From positions 16,237,694 to 16,301,693 of the forward strand of contig OX336358.1 in NCBI GenBank assembly GCA_946902875.1: a DNA stretch of 64,000 nt, given 5' to 3'. This stretch comes from Nematopogon swammerdamellus. Its lineage: Eukaryota; Arthropoda; Insecta; Lepidoptera; Adelidae. Position 1 is the first letter of the stretch. Every line of letters starts with the position of its first letter. The position numbers were made by a program, and so were the translations under genes. This document shows, piece after piece, positions 12,331 to 22,407 of this stretch. The notes below the pieces were generated by a model. The model was not told where the DNA came from. It made no database searches and saw only the letters and a program-made list of their open reading frames with translations.

Positions 12331-12484
12331 AATACCAATAGGAAAGAGAGTCTCTGTCGGAGATTTGTTGTATGTCAGCATCTATAAAAGAACTTCCTTT
12401 TGTTTTTTTTTTTAAAGAATTAATACTAAGTACCTACCTATGTATTTAATATTGTAAATATTTTTGGAGTAAATAGTTACTCAC

Positions 12485-13385
12485 GTTCTTTAGTAGTGAA
12501 CGTGTGCTCCTCAACTTCACTGTCAACACTGTGCACATCTTTCAAATGTTGTCGTAGATCTGCACAGGTTTTATAGCTCTCGTGGCATCCCTCCAAGCAT
12601 TGAAAGGATACAAGAATGACGTGATTTTCAGGCACCCCAAGCACCTGATCGATGTTCTCCGGATGAAACTTCTTGACGTGTTTGTTGAGGGTTTTTTGAC
12701 AGCTAAAATGTACTCCACACTGTTGGCAGTGGCAGGTAGTTGTGCGTGATGGGTGACGGAGCGAAATAATATACGCACTGTCAGCATACAATAAAGTTTT
12801 AATCAGTGTTAAAACACATGAATGCGATCAGGAATTCACAATAGAAGAACAACACGATACAATATTACACTAGACGAGACAGACGACAGATAACCGAACA
12901 GAAGATCGAACAGGAAGGGACGGACATAAATTAAAGAGGAAGAGATGTGTTGCCACTTTCAATAATCAATATTGAACATAGACAAACATACGTACATTAT
13001 AAATTGGCGTTATGAAACATAGCTACTCATTTCCCAACACACACATCTCGCACAGCCGTCCTATAAGTGGTGTGATGTTGGCCGATTGCGAATTCTCGAT
13101 TGTTGAAAAAACATAAGCCGAGGCAGCATTACCAAGTACAGATGATATTTCTGGATGGAATTGTCTATTATGTATGTTTAGATTGCTCTCATTATGAAAG
13201 TGTAAGCCACACAGGTCGCACTTTCGTTTTACAGGCGCCATTGCAGGAGCGGCAGGATGGTGAGTGGAGGTATTTATATAATTTACTACTCCTGCTGAAT
13301 TATGAGCATTCTTTAGATGTTTGTTCAGATTCGATCGTGTACTGTAAACTCGGCAGCACATGTTACACCTTTGAGGAGGACCCAT
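12485..13385 (-). CDS. C2H2 zinc-finger protein exons (partial gene)
   Basis: The 5' exon (about 13020-13385, ATG at 13385-13383, MGPPQRCNMCC...) encodes two C2H2 fingers: CNMC...HLKNAH and CDLC...HNRQFH, each with C-x2-C-x12-H spacing. The next exon, ending at 12485, encodes CQQC...HVKKFH plus a looser CLEGC...HLKDVH, and finishes at a good donor (AAC|GTGAGT). Both exons share an 'FHPEI/N...VLG' linker, suggesting duplicated finger units. The exact junction is not settled: donors at 13132 (G|GTAATG) or near 13040 and an acceptor near 12777 are candidates. Downstream exons were not found; the repeats below 12.4 kb would lie in the next intron. C2H2 proteins of this kind usually bind DNA in the nucleus; no partner can be named. 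Confidence 0.6.
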
Positions 13386-13399
13386 GATTATGGCTGGTT

Positions 13400-14509
13400 G
13401 TAGTTGTGCAGCGAGCAACAGCCTCGTCACTTACAGATGCGTGTGGAGGGCCTGGGAGCCAAGGGGAGTAGTACTATTTTCAACGTTTGGGAGTCAAAGG
13501 GTTAAATAACCGTGAGCGAGGGTGTGAAATTCCTGTTATGGTGGTTCAGCTTGCTTTGGACGCACAAGGTGCAGCGCAGTCTCACAGGCGCCCTGGTGTT
13601 TCGACGACGACGCTGTTTTTGTTTTGGTCACAGACTCACAGAATCAAGGAATTGCACACAAAAAGCGAGCGAGAAACGAAAAAACGGTAAGTATGAATGA
13701 CAGTCGGGTTTTCGCGCTAAAATAGAGAAATGTCAACTAATAGGTGACAGATGACAGTGACGGATCGTGGGTTCCTTCAGTTTTTAACCGGCACTTTAGC
13801 TGCTATGATGAACGGAGTGTAATACAACTTTCCTTCGAGCCGAAGTCTGCCGAAGTGTGCTGTGCACGAAAGGAGCCGGGAATGTCTTTCAGGTGTCGCA
13901 CCGGAAAGAGTACATCGGTATTCAAAATACGGTAAATAGTAAATATGTACCGATAATTACGGGTAAATAGGTATTCAAAATACGGTAAATAGTAAATAGG
14001 TACCGATACAACCCTCAATCCCTCCAGTACCCTCACCCTCAACTGACGCTGTTTTTGACAGATATACAAAGGAGCCAACATAACGGCGAAGGGAATTCTT
14101 TGATCAAAGTTTATTATCAATTTTCTTTGATTGATTGTAATGTACTATCGCTTTCATCTTTGTATGTATTGTATGTAATTTACCAAGCCAGGACGACGAC
14201 CTCAAGTACGTCGGCGGAAAGTAGTGGTTCCGTACCGCTGAAGGCCAGGAGATCTGGAACAGGAAAGGCGGCTGAACAAACTCACTCGGCCTGGCTATGG
14301 TGTGGGGTGGTCCTGAATTTAACCGGCGATGCTGTCGCTGATGACGCTCGGCAACTGTACATAATATCTAGCGGTAATCAGTAAGTACAAAATTTTACTA
14401 ACTGTATTAACGATTTTTACTGAGTTTATACCATAATCTTCCACAAACATGGTATTTATCCATACCAAAATGTTTTTAGTAAAAATTTAAGCTATCGTTA
14501 GTGCAGTGC
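13400..14509. other. Intergenic region between zinc-finger gene and TERT
   Basis: Probably holds the 5' regions of two divergent genes. A donor-like GCATCT|GTAAGT on the minus strand at about 13437 could end a 5' UTR exon of the zinc-finger gene. Near 13920-14005 a short 'aaatacggtaaatag' unit is duplicated. A piece at 14185-14330 matches the 3' part of RTE-like elements. A TTTTTAG|T acceptor-like site at 14479 precedes the TERT frame. Confidence 0.4.
14185..14330 (+). repeat. RTE-like retrotransposon 3' fragment
   Basis: 'gacgacctcaagtacgtc' followed by 'ggcggaaagtagtggttc' resembles the C-terminal coding tip of RTE-type elements; the same strings appear inverted at 23770-23960 and in 31690-31770. 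No usable frame remains. Confidence 0.5.
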
Positions 14510-16831
14510 ATGCAACCCAGGAGGAAGATGCGATCAGGAAACGGCTCTCCGTTCTGCCCACACGCACAACAACTATGTGCTTTCCGCAGGACCCGGAGAA
14601 CAGAGTACACAATCATGCATACGGAGAAACAGACGTGCGCTGTAGACACAGCTCCGGTGTGCTTGTCTCAATACTTTGTGAACAAAATGGGCGTCCGCTC
14701 GGCGAGCAACAACAGCGAACTGCGCGCCATCCAACGATGCACTGAGCGGGACTTCCTTCAGCGGGTACTGGAAAAGCACAACCTCCCAGAACAAGTGATC
14801 ACACCACTATCGCTAGATTTGACCTCATTCTTAACAAACTTGAGGACGAATATAAAGAATGCGTGCCGACAAGATTTCTCAGAATATTTTCTAAACGAGA
14901 ACAAGATGATTTTTCCCTCGAAGAATCTCATTCCGATCGATAAAGAGTGGATAGCGGAGTGTTGTACTCGCGCTCTGCTCTGCGTGCTGCCGGCATACTT
15001 CTTCGGTCGCGCCCACAACCGCAGACTGTTCGCCGGTCAAGTCCGCTCTCTCGTCCACAGCATGCACGGACAACATCACTTCCTTTCCAAAACTATGGAC
15101 AAGTGGAGATTCGAGTCCGCTTCGTGGTGCGAACGCGTCCCACAATATTTGAGACGGACGCTCGTCTATAGTTTGCTTCTTTGGATTTACAAGAACGTGT
15201 TGGCCACCATGATTGCGCTTCACTTCTACGTGACTACGACCAAGTGCACCAGCGACGAGACGAGACTATTCTACTTCCGCAAGAGCGCGTGGCAGAGCTT
15301 CCAGGACCGCAAGCTGCGGGACATGCTGCACGCTCGAGCCATAGTCAAGTACGAGCCGTACTGCCGCGCCGGCCGCGACACCCGCAAGCACAGCGCACTC
15401 GAGAGAACACGCTTGGTACAGATTGTAAAGGCCATTCCCAAGATGTACCTCGTTTTGAAGAATGATGATAAATTTCGTCCTATCGTTCGTTACAAATCGT
15501 GCGATAGACGCGATAAAAAAATAAATGATCGAAAATGCTTGCTCAAGTCGTTGAGCAAAACCATCACTGACCATCAGCAGCATACAAATATAGACTTAGA
15601 ATACACAAGCTTATTTAAAAAATGGGTTGAATTGAAGCGGCCAAAACTCTATTTTGTCAGGACAGACTTGACCGACGCCTTTGGTTCCATCGACAGGAAC
15701 CTCTTGAACGCCGTCCTCTCTAAGTGTCACAGGAAGTATCAGGAGACGGAGAAGAATGTGTACTTGAAAAGTAAAGCGGCGGCGCAGTACAAGTCGCTGA
15801 TACGTGACCTGAGGCGTCCGCTGCTCGTGCGCTGCGGCTCCACCACGTACGAGTGGCGCTCGGGCCTCGTGCAGGGCTTCCAGTTCTCTCCCGCCCTCTC
15901 CGAAATCTATTACGCTCATCTCGACCGACTTCACTTCTCGGAAACGCTGAGAGCTCCGCGCGGGCGGGTACAGCTGTTTCACAGAGTAGTCGACGATTAC
16001 CTCTACATCAGCGACTCCCTCGATGACGCTGTTGATTTTCTAAACAAATTATCCAATTTTACCAACTTGAACTACTCCAAAACTGTGACTAATTTTAAGC
16101 ACGGGAGTGTGCGAGTGTCGGAGCAGATAGCATTCCTGGGCTACGTGTACGACACGCGGACGCTGGCGGTGCGGCGCGCGCCGGCCGCGCACGCCGGCTC
16201 GCTCTGCTACAAGACCGTGTTCTCGGCTGCCGTCGCCGACGTAGCCAAGTTCATCGGGAACAGGATCGGCCCGTCGGGCCTCCATGTCACCGGCCACGTC
16301 CTCAACTTGCACTACAACACCGAGCAGTCCATATGGACTTACTCGTTTGAATTCTTCTGTCTCGCCGCTAATAAATTTTGTACAATTGTGGCGGTGCTCT
16401 GCGACGGCGAGAAGGCAAGCCGGTACTTGCCGATTTTCAAGAAGGAGGTCGGCGTGAAGCTCTGCTCCGCCGTAGTCAACGCTGTCGTCAAGAACAAACC
16501 GTCCGATGTGAAGTTGGATTACTGCATCAATCACTTTAGATATTTGGCGTACAAGGCTCTGCTGATTTGTGCGACGAAAACGAAGAAATGCACCGACCTG
16601 GTTCCGGAAGTGAAAGGTCTGGTAGCGCGGAGCAACTGTGCGGCGGGGGTGTGGCGCGAGCATGCCGCTTGGATCGGCCGCGACCGAGTCCACACTCGCG
16701 CCGCCGTTAGGGAGGTTTGCAGAAGAGCTGACTTCAAGAGTTTTATTCGAACTTGTGAAAGTCTTCCTATTGGATTTGAGTGCTATGACCACAGTTATTT
16801 GAAGCACTTAAGTGCCAGGAATTATGAATAA
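14510..16831 (+). CDS. TERT: Telomerase reverse transcriptase, single exon
   Basis: A 773-codon uninterrupted frame. TERT copies the telomerase RNA template to extend chromosome ends in the nucleus. The TERT-specific T motif is seen at residues ~253-263 (LFYFRKSAW). RT motif 1/2 is RPIVRYK at ~323. Motif A is FVRTDLTDAFGSID with catalytic Asp386; B' is VQGFQFSP at ~454; C is VVDDYLYIS with Asp495/496; then NYSKT and motif E IAFLGYVYD at ~540. So the catalytic triad is intact. About 250 residues precede the T motif, far less than in vertebrate TERT (about 1,100 residues in all), leaving no room for a full TEN domain plus RNA-binding domain. As I recall, the silkworm and flour-beetle proteins also lack the N-terminal GQ region. 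A stop at 14480 closes the frame upstream. The first ATG is at 14510, but later in-frame ATGs (for example MHTEKQ, MGVRSA) could be the true start. A 5' UTR intron ending at 14479 is possible. Confidence 0.95.
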   Translation: MQPRRKMRSGNGSPFCPHAQQLCAFRRTRRTEYTIMHTEKQTCAVDTAPVCLSQYFVNKMGVRSASNNSELRAIQRCTERDFLQRVLEKHNLPEQVITPLSLDLTSFLTNLRTNIKNACRQDFSEYFLNENKMIFPSKNLIPIDKEWIAECCTRALLCVLPAYFFGRAHNRRLFAGQVRSLVHSMHGQHHFLSKTMDKWRFESASWCERVPQYLRRTLVYSLLLWIYKNVLATMIALHFYVTTTKCTSDETRLFYFRKSAWQSFQDRKLRDMLHARAIVKYEPYCRAGRDTRKHSALERTRLVQIVKAIPKMYLVLKNDDKFRPIVRYKSCDRRDKKINDRKCLLKSLSKTITDHQQHTNIDLEYTSLFKKWVELKRPKLYFVRTDLTDAFGSIDRNLLNAVLSKCHRKYQETEKNVYLKSKAAAQYKSLIRDLRRPLLVRCGSTTYEWRSGLVQGFQFSPALSEIYYAHLDRLHFSETLRAPRGRVQLFHRVVDDYLYISDSLDDAVDFLNKLSNFTNLNYSKTVTNFKHGSVRVSEQIAFLGYVYDTRTLAVRRAPAAHAGSLCYKTVFSAAVADVAKFIGNRIGPSGLHVTGHVLNLHYNTEQSIWTYSFEFFCLAANKFCTIVAVLCDGEKASRYLPIFKKEVGVKLCSAVVNAVVKNKPSDVKLDYCINHFRYLAYKALLICATKTKKCTDLVPEVKGLVARSNCAAGVWREHAAWIGRDRVHTRAAVREVCRRADFKSFIRTCESLPIGFECYDHSYLKHLSARNYE

Positions 16832-16988
16832 CCAGCTGTTCCTGCGGATTTGCTTCTTGATAAAATATCCTATTAAGTACTCCATCCTTAGATGTGTAGT
16901 AAAAGTTTAGTGAAAACATCATGTAAATTGAGTAGTTCTCGACTTATAAGTGTAACAAACTTATAAGTGTAAACAAAAAGCCGACTTT

Positions 16989-17975
16989 ATGATTAGGGAA
17001 ATGTCCAGTGAACACTACAAAATCTATACAGATGGCTCAAAAAATGATAATGGGACAGGGGCAGCCTTTTGGGACCCGCAAACCAACGATGGGATGGAGA
17101 TCAACATACCCGCAAAAGTTCCTATCATGACTGCTGAACTAATTGCGATTTCAGAGGCCCTTTCGTACAGCACATCGACCGGTTCTAATAAGACAGTCAT
17201 ACTCACAGATTCAAAAAGTGCACTTCAACACCTCGTGTCCTGTACGAAGGGCGACCTTGGAAGATCGGTTTCATACGAAATACTAAAAGATATATATAAA
17301 ATGAGCACCGAAGGCAAGAGCATAACTCTACAATGGATTCCATCGCACGTTGGTATTGCGGGCAACGAGGAGGCTGACTGCCTGGCTAGTAAGGCTTGTA
17401 CATCTGATGCAATAATTATTCAATGTAAAACTTTCTGCACTGACCACCTACCCGAAATAAAAAAGAACTGTTATAATATGTGGAAGCAATATTTCGATGA
17501 GAGATCAGTGCAGAAAGGTATATGGTACAGAACAATGCAGTGTGAACCGTTAAAAATTCCCTGGTTTGCCAAGAGCGACAGACCAAGAACAGAAATTGTA
17601 ATGGGCCTGAGACTACGATCTGGACACATTCCAACAAATAAGACAATGTACCTTATGAAGATAGCACAATCACCCAACTGTAGCATATGTGGGATAGAAG
17701 AGGACCTACTCCATATACTGTTGGAATGTGCCCGGAACCAAGAACTGAGGCAGAAGCTATTGAGAGACTTAAGAACTGACAGACTCAACCTGTTTTTTAA
17801 AGTACATGAAGCCTTGGGGCGAGCTCAGGGGGAGGAGTTTGAATTCATACTAGGTTTTTTTGTAAAGTCACAGGCGTTGAATCGTGCTGAAGTACAATAA
17901 AAAACCAATATAGTTACTATGGGGCTGGCATAGCCAGGAATGGCTAAGGCCCTAAACAAAATAAAGATTTAAAAA
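16989..17975 (+). mobile_element. 5'-truncated non-LTR retrotransposon, RNase H and C-terminal region
   Basis: The open frame 16989-17900 (303 codons) encodes an RNase H domain: YTDGSK (Asp15), MTAELIAI, ILTDSKSAL, and WIPSHVGIAGNEEAD. All four acidic positions and the His appear present. A C-terminal zinc-knuckle-like CSICG...HILLEC follows. RNase H C-terminal to an RT is typical of the I/Outcast/Loa-type group of insect non-LTR elements; the RT itself is missing. The 3' end has AATAAAG and a poly(A) run at ~17965-17980. It sits 160 bp downstream of the TERT stop in the same orientation. No confident target duplication was found. Confidence 0.85.
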
Positions 17976-17980
17976 AAAAA

Positions 17981-19414
17981 AAGTGTACATACATAGAATC
18001 AACATAGACGGCACATCGTCGGTCGGTCAGTGCGCCACAGATTTTCTGCTTTAACCTCTTGACATGTGGTTGTTGTTGTTGTTGTTTGGACTCGTTCTCT
18101 GTGCTTAAGCCCACTCCATTGTGGGCCTTTTGCGCGTTCTACGGTCTTACTCCAACCAGCCGATATATCCGATAGCCGAATAATCATAGTGATCATTCCA
18201 CTAACCCTTTGACATATGAAACGTCCGGCCGGCTCCGAAAAAAAAAATAGAATAATATCGCAAATTGCGAGTTCTATGAATGTTTCTTATGAGAATGAAT
18301 GAGAAGGACCGACTGTATGGATAAAAATATTTTTTATGTGTGGCCTTTCTATAGGACACACATAAAAAATATTCCCAGTTTTAATTTTTTTAACTACATA
18401 ATCTCTGGCAAGATGGTAAACTGGTTTCTAGTCTAACCTTATTTAGAATGTGTCATACTTGAATAATTAAATTCATAATCTACACGTCGATATATGATTC
18501 ACATATGGTAATTTGCCAATTTCAGCTTAGAAATTCAGAAAAAAAATTCAGGTGTATTTTGTTTTTCCTGAAGTTAAAAAAATCTGTCTGCTTCTAAATA
18601 ACTGAATCCTTATTTGTTGTATGTATTACGTTTTAAGGGGAACTTCATTATCTGTCAAGAGCCCTAGAGGTTAATGCTCTGACTTCATTACTTTACGATA
18701 TACTTGAGGTGAGATTAGGTAGGTAGTTAGTGAGTGCGTTAAAATTTGCGAATGTTTGCAGGGCGAAAATGGCATGGAAGCCAAGGGGTGTACGCATATT
18801 AAATATTTGGGAAGCCGTGAGGTTAATTATTCGTATAAAATTTTTCATGCCCACTGGTAAAGGCGCCATCTTGTGACAAACTTGAGAAACAATATGTGAA
18901 GGTTGGAAGTGTTGCTACTATCGTTGCTACTACACAAGAGTATCCACATTTTCAAAGTGAATTTAATAGGCAGTTTGTCTGCGAAGTGTCATTCATTGAC
19001 CTTTACTCACCTTCTCATTTTAGTCTGTCAATTTTTGCAAAGACAATAAATGTACCTGGTTATTGTGTTGCTTATGTGTTGCACATGTTTTAGACAAAAT
19101 AATGTTTACTCTAGATTAGCGTGTTAGGTGATTTTAGAAACATTACATGAGCATGAAGACATTTATTGTTTTAGTTGAGTGTTATCAAGACTTTCTTATC
19201 ATCAGCTGATAAGTCACTCTCGCATACTCACTCTCGCATATTACGGGAATACTATATTTGAAATTGTTTTTATTTGCTCTTGACGTAGTAGCTGAGTGTA
19301 TCTCTGTTACCGATATTTGTTATTACTGATAGTCAAATAACAAATTAATTGTAAGTATAAGTTTTTATTACACAAGTAATTGTCCCTGTGTAGGCATCTC
19401 CGAGAAACTGAACA
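17981..19414. other. Intergenic region upstream of glycerate kinase
   Basis: No coding sequence recognised. An imperfect hairpin at 18324-18376 pairs 'aaatattttttatgtgtg' with its complement across a short loop. A GTT run occurs near 18068-18085. The last ~150 bp probably include the GLYCTK 5' UTR; no TATA box was found there. Confidence 0.4.
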
Positions 19415-20854
19415 ATGAACAGCAATAAGATAATATGTGACTCGCTGAGGATCTTCAAGCGGGCGGTGAGTGCGGTGCTGCCGGATGAGCTCATCTGCAG
19501 CAACGTGCAGTACGAGCCTCGTCTCCACCGGCTCACCGTAGCCCGCGAGACCTTCGACCTGCGGCGGCGCAGCGTGCACGTGGTGGGCGCCGGCAAGGCC
19601 GTGCAGCGCATGGCGCACGAGCTCCAGCGACTCCTCGGACCCACCATCCGGTCCGGCATCATCAGCGTTCCGCACGGCAGCCTCCACGCCACACCGCCCG
19701 GCAATGTGCTGTACTACGAGGGAGCACAGGATAATCTGCCCGACGCGGCCGCCCAACGAACTTCCATCGAGATAAAGAATTTGGTGTCGGCCTTACAGCA
19801 CGACGACATCTTGATAGTGTTGTTATCCGGCGGCGGCTCGGCTCTGCTCGCGCTCCCCGCGCCCCCCGTCACCCTCGAGGAGAAGTGCGCCCTCATCAGG
19901 AAGCTCGCCAACTCCGGCGCCGATATTAAGGAATTGAACACGGTGAGAAAGAAGCTGTCGCAGTTAAAAGGTGGGAGGCTGGCCGCGCTCGCGCACCCCG
20001 CACGCGTCGTGGCCCTCATACTGTCGGACGTCGTCGGCGACCCGCTGGACCTCATAGCGAGCGGGCCGACCGTGCGAGACGAGGACCCTGCCACGAGGGC
20101 GAAGGAGATTCTCGATAAGTACAATTTGTTTGAAAGTCAGCCCGCATCGATTCAAGCCGCCCTACTTGGAGACGAGGTGCGGCCGCATCCGCCGGGCGTG
20201 AGCAACTACATCATCGGGTCGAACCGCTTGAGTCTGAGCGCGGCACTCGAGGAGGCAACGTCGCTCGGCTACCTCGCTTCGGTCGTGTCGAGCGAGGTCA
20301 CCGGCGACGTACACCACGTCGCCAGAGAGTACGTCGAGTTGGCCAAGTGCGTGACAGGCTTGTACAACAACACAATATCCAACTCGGAAGCCGAGAGCAT
20401 TCTAAGGTCTCTCGACGTCACGAAGGGCAGAGAGGATTTCATTACGGACGTCCAGAGTAGAGTGAGGGGACGCAATGTTTGCTTAATATTTGGTGGTGAG
20501 ACGACGGTGCAGGTTCTCGGGTCGGGGAAGGGCGGAAGGAACCAGCACCTCGCGCTGGAGGTGTCGCGGCTGCTGCACGAGGAGGAGGAGAGGCTCGGGA
20601 GCGTGCAGGTGTGCGTGTTGTGCGCGGGGACGGACGGGGTGGACGGGCCGACGGACGCGGCGGGCGGGGTGGGGTGTGCGGAGCTGGCGGCGAGCGCGCG
20701 CCGCGAGGGTGTCAGCTTGGAGGATCACCTGCGCGAGAGTGACTCGTACTCGCTGTACGCGCGCGTGGGCGGCGGCCGCTGGCACGTGCGCACCGGCCAC
20801 ACGCACACCAATGTCATGGACGTACACCTCATCATGTTCTCCTTCCACACATAG
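19415..20854 (+). CDS. GLYCTK: Glycerate kinase (MOFRL family), single exon
   Basis: 479 codons from ATG in a good context (ACAATGA) to TAG. The family phosphorylates D-glycerate to 2-phosphoglycerate, linking serine and fructose breakdown to glycolysis. Signatures in order are: VVGAGKAVQRMA near residue 50, LLSGGGSALL at ~136-145, ELNTVRKKLSQLKGGRLA, SDVVGDPLDLIASGPT, then the C-terminal MOFRL part with FGGETTVQV, GSGKGGRNQHLALE and CAGTDGVDGPTDAAGG at 403-418. Length fits animal GLYCTK (about 480-520). I see no strong mitochondrial leader, so cytosolic location is possible. The gene is GC-rich and intronless, unlike its surroundings. The upstream splice state is unknown. Confidence 0.95.
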   Translation: MNSNKIICDSLRIFKRAVSAVLPDELICSNVQYEPRLHRLTVARETFDLRRRSVHVVGAGKAVQRMAHELQRLLGPTIRSGIISVPHGSLHATPPGNVLYYEGAQDNLPDAAAQRTSIEIKNLVSALQHDDILIVLLSGGGSALLALPAPPVTLEEKCALIRKLANSGADIKELNTVRKKLSQLKGGRLAALAHPARVVALILSDVVGDPLDLIASGPTVRDEDPATRAKEILDKYNLFESQPASIQAALLGDEVRPHPPGVSNYIIGSNRLSLSAALEEATSLGYLASVVSSEVTGDVHHVAREYVELAKCVTGLYNNTISNSEAESILRSLDVTKGREDFITDVQSRVRGRNVCLIFGGETTVQVLGSGKGGRNQHLALEVSRLLHEEEERLGSVQVCVLCAGTDGVDGPTDAAGGVGCAELAASARREGVSLEDHLRESDSYSLYARVGGGRWHVRTGHTHTNVMDVHLIMFSFHT

Positions 20855-21349
20855 TATACATATCTACATTTTTAACCCCGCCGCAAACGGAGGGGTGCTA
20901 TAAGTTTGTTGACGCCTATGTCTGTCGGTGTGTCTGCGGCAACGTGGTCCAATAGTCGTCTGGGGTTTTCTAAATTTGTAATTTAACTCTTATCGTTAGT
21001 TAGTATAGAAACTTTTATAATAACATTAATTTTGTAACATTATTTATTTGAAACGTGAGTTCACAATACATGGCGGGCAAAATTTTATTTTATTTGTGTT
21101 TTATTTCATTGGACAAACCTAGGCCGGTCAACATCCCGTCCGCCCGGCCCGGCCCGGCCGTGCTTCAACAGGTTATAGTTCTTGCTACATGCAGTGCATC
21201 TGTATTGTGTGTAACAGATTGTTTGCATGCATGCCTTAGTTAGTTAGTAGTCACTATTACAGGATTTTTGTTATTTTTTTACGGAAACTGGCACGGTTGC
21301 TTGGCTACAACACCCACATGTTCGTTTAAGGTTTTACCGCTCTTGCACA
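20855..21349. other. 3' flank of GLYCTK with repeat pieces
   Basis: Just after the stop, 'aaccccgccgcaaacgg' and the CTGTCGGTGTGTCTG run look like an insect MITE-type tail. No poly(A) signal can be assigned with confidence. A CGGCCCGGCCCGGCC tract lies at ~21148. Nothing coding is seen. Confidence 0.35.
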
Positions 21350-21555
21350 TTAATGTTTTCGGTTACGCGGGGCATATGAACGAATTACATTTGTCGACGT
21401 TTCGTCCTTTCTTTGCTCTGGAGACATCATCAGGACTCGCGCAAATGGGACGACCTGGAGGTAATGCAGGTCTGCGTGTCCCGACGATGTCTCCGGAGCG
21501 GGGGATGAAACGTCGACAAAATATGTAATACGTTCAAATGTACCCGAAAACATTA
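21350..21555. repeat. Inverted-repeat element (fold-back)
   Basis: The left arm (AATGTTTTCGG... GTCGACGTTTCGTCC) and right arm (GGATGAAACGTCGAC... CCGAAAACATT) are complementary over about 60 bp with a few differences, enclosing ~90 bp. It has the size and structure of a MITE. No coding frame. Confidence 0.6.
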
Positions 21556-21559
21556 CAAT

Positions 21560-21800
21560 GATACATCAGTCATCACCTACGACACCCGTGATGTCAGCCC
21601 ATAACACCTTGCTGAAGTAGGTAGGTGCCATGGCAGTGCTTCCCTTTCGTCTTGCCGGCTACACTGAGCTGGATGCAAAATGCGAACTATTTACATAGGT
21701 GGCCGCTTCGATCTACTTTTCTATCAGTGCGGTGTTACGAACCCGGGCGAGTTAAAGCCTACCACCTAGCAAGGTAAGAAGGGAAGGGATCTATAGTTTT
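21560..21800 (+). repeat. Interspersed repeat family A, diverged copy
   Basis: Matches the central part of the family A repeat (gatgtcagcccataacacc, then the CCGGCTACACTGAGCTGG part and 'accacctag') with many substitutions. Confidence 0.55.
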
Positions 21801-22407
21801 ATGTGGGTGAAGTAAACTGCTGTTTGAAAGTGCGATAGCATTTATTTTCTGGAAAAGTAATAGTAATAATTAATAACTATACTTAATAACTAGTATTGCT
21901 TACATTTACTCGAGTAAGTAAGTGCTTACAAACTTATAACATCTAATAGCACACACTAGAGTTATCTAATTAATGAGTATGTTTATCACATGAAGTGTAT
22001 CACAGTTTCACAAATGCTAAAAGTTTCATCAGTGCACCAGCTACAGTACCGGGTACCGACTGACACAGTACCTAAGCAAACATCTTCAGCTGATTATCTA
22101 TCTGCCTACTCTATTGCAGCAATGCATTCATTCAATCAATCAATCAATTTCTCCACATTTTAGAAAACTAAATGAAATATAGCTCCTCTTTTTCACGAAA
22201 AAAGTTAGTGTTTGTTTAGTAGTCACGACACGACTGGCTGGCATAGTTGTTAGGCGGCATGGATAATTAATCAATTTTAGGCGGCAAGGCCCTATTTAAA
22301 TAAAAAAGAAAAAAATATATTGAGGGCAGTTCTACGTGGTGTCTGACGGTGCGCTGCATTTTATCCGAATTGAGTCCGAGTAGTACCAAATGAAATGCTC
22401 CCCGGAG
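21801..22407. other. 3' flank of the M12B gene
   Basis: On the minus strand this is downstream of the stop codon at 22408, so part of it is probably 3' UTR. The sequence is AT-rich with no further coding signal; several AATAAA-like strings make the cleavage site uncertain. Confidence 0.35.

Noticed and set aside
12477..13430. A C-terminal half finger formed by splicing CEMC to CGVHF
   Set aside because: This gives C-x13-H spacing; the downstream exon already has a complete CQQC finger of its own.
16049..16807. 252-codon open frame antisense to TERT
   Set aside because: It is a shadow of the strongly coding TERT strand, with no domain or splice support.
19307..20848. Antisense open frames over glycerate kinase
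   Set aside because: GC-rich coding DNA leaves several frames open; only the plus frame shows family motifs.
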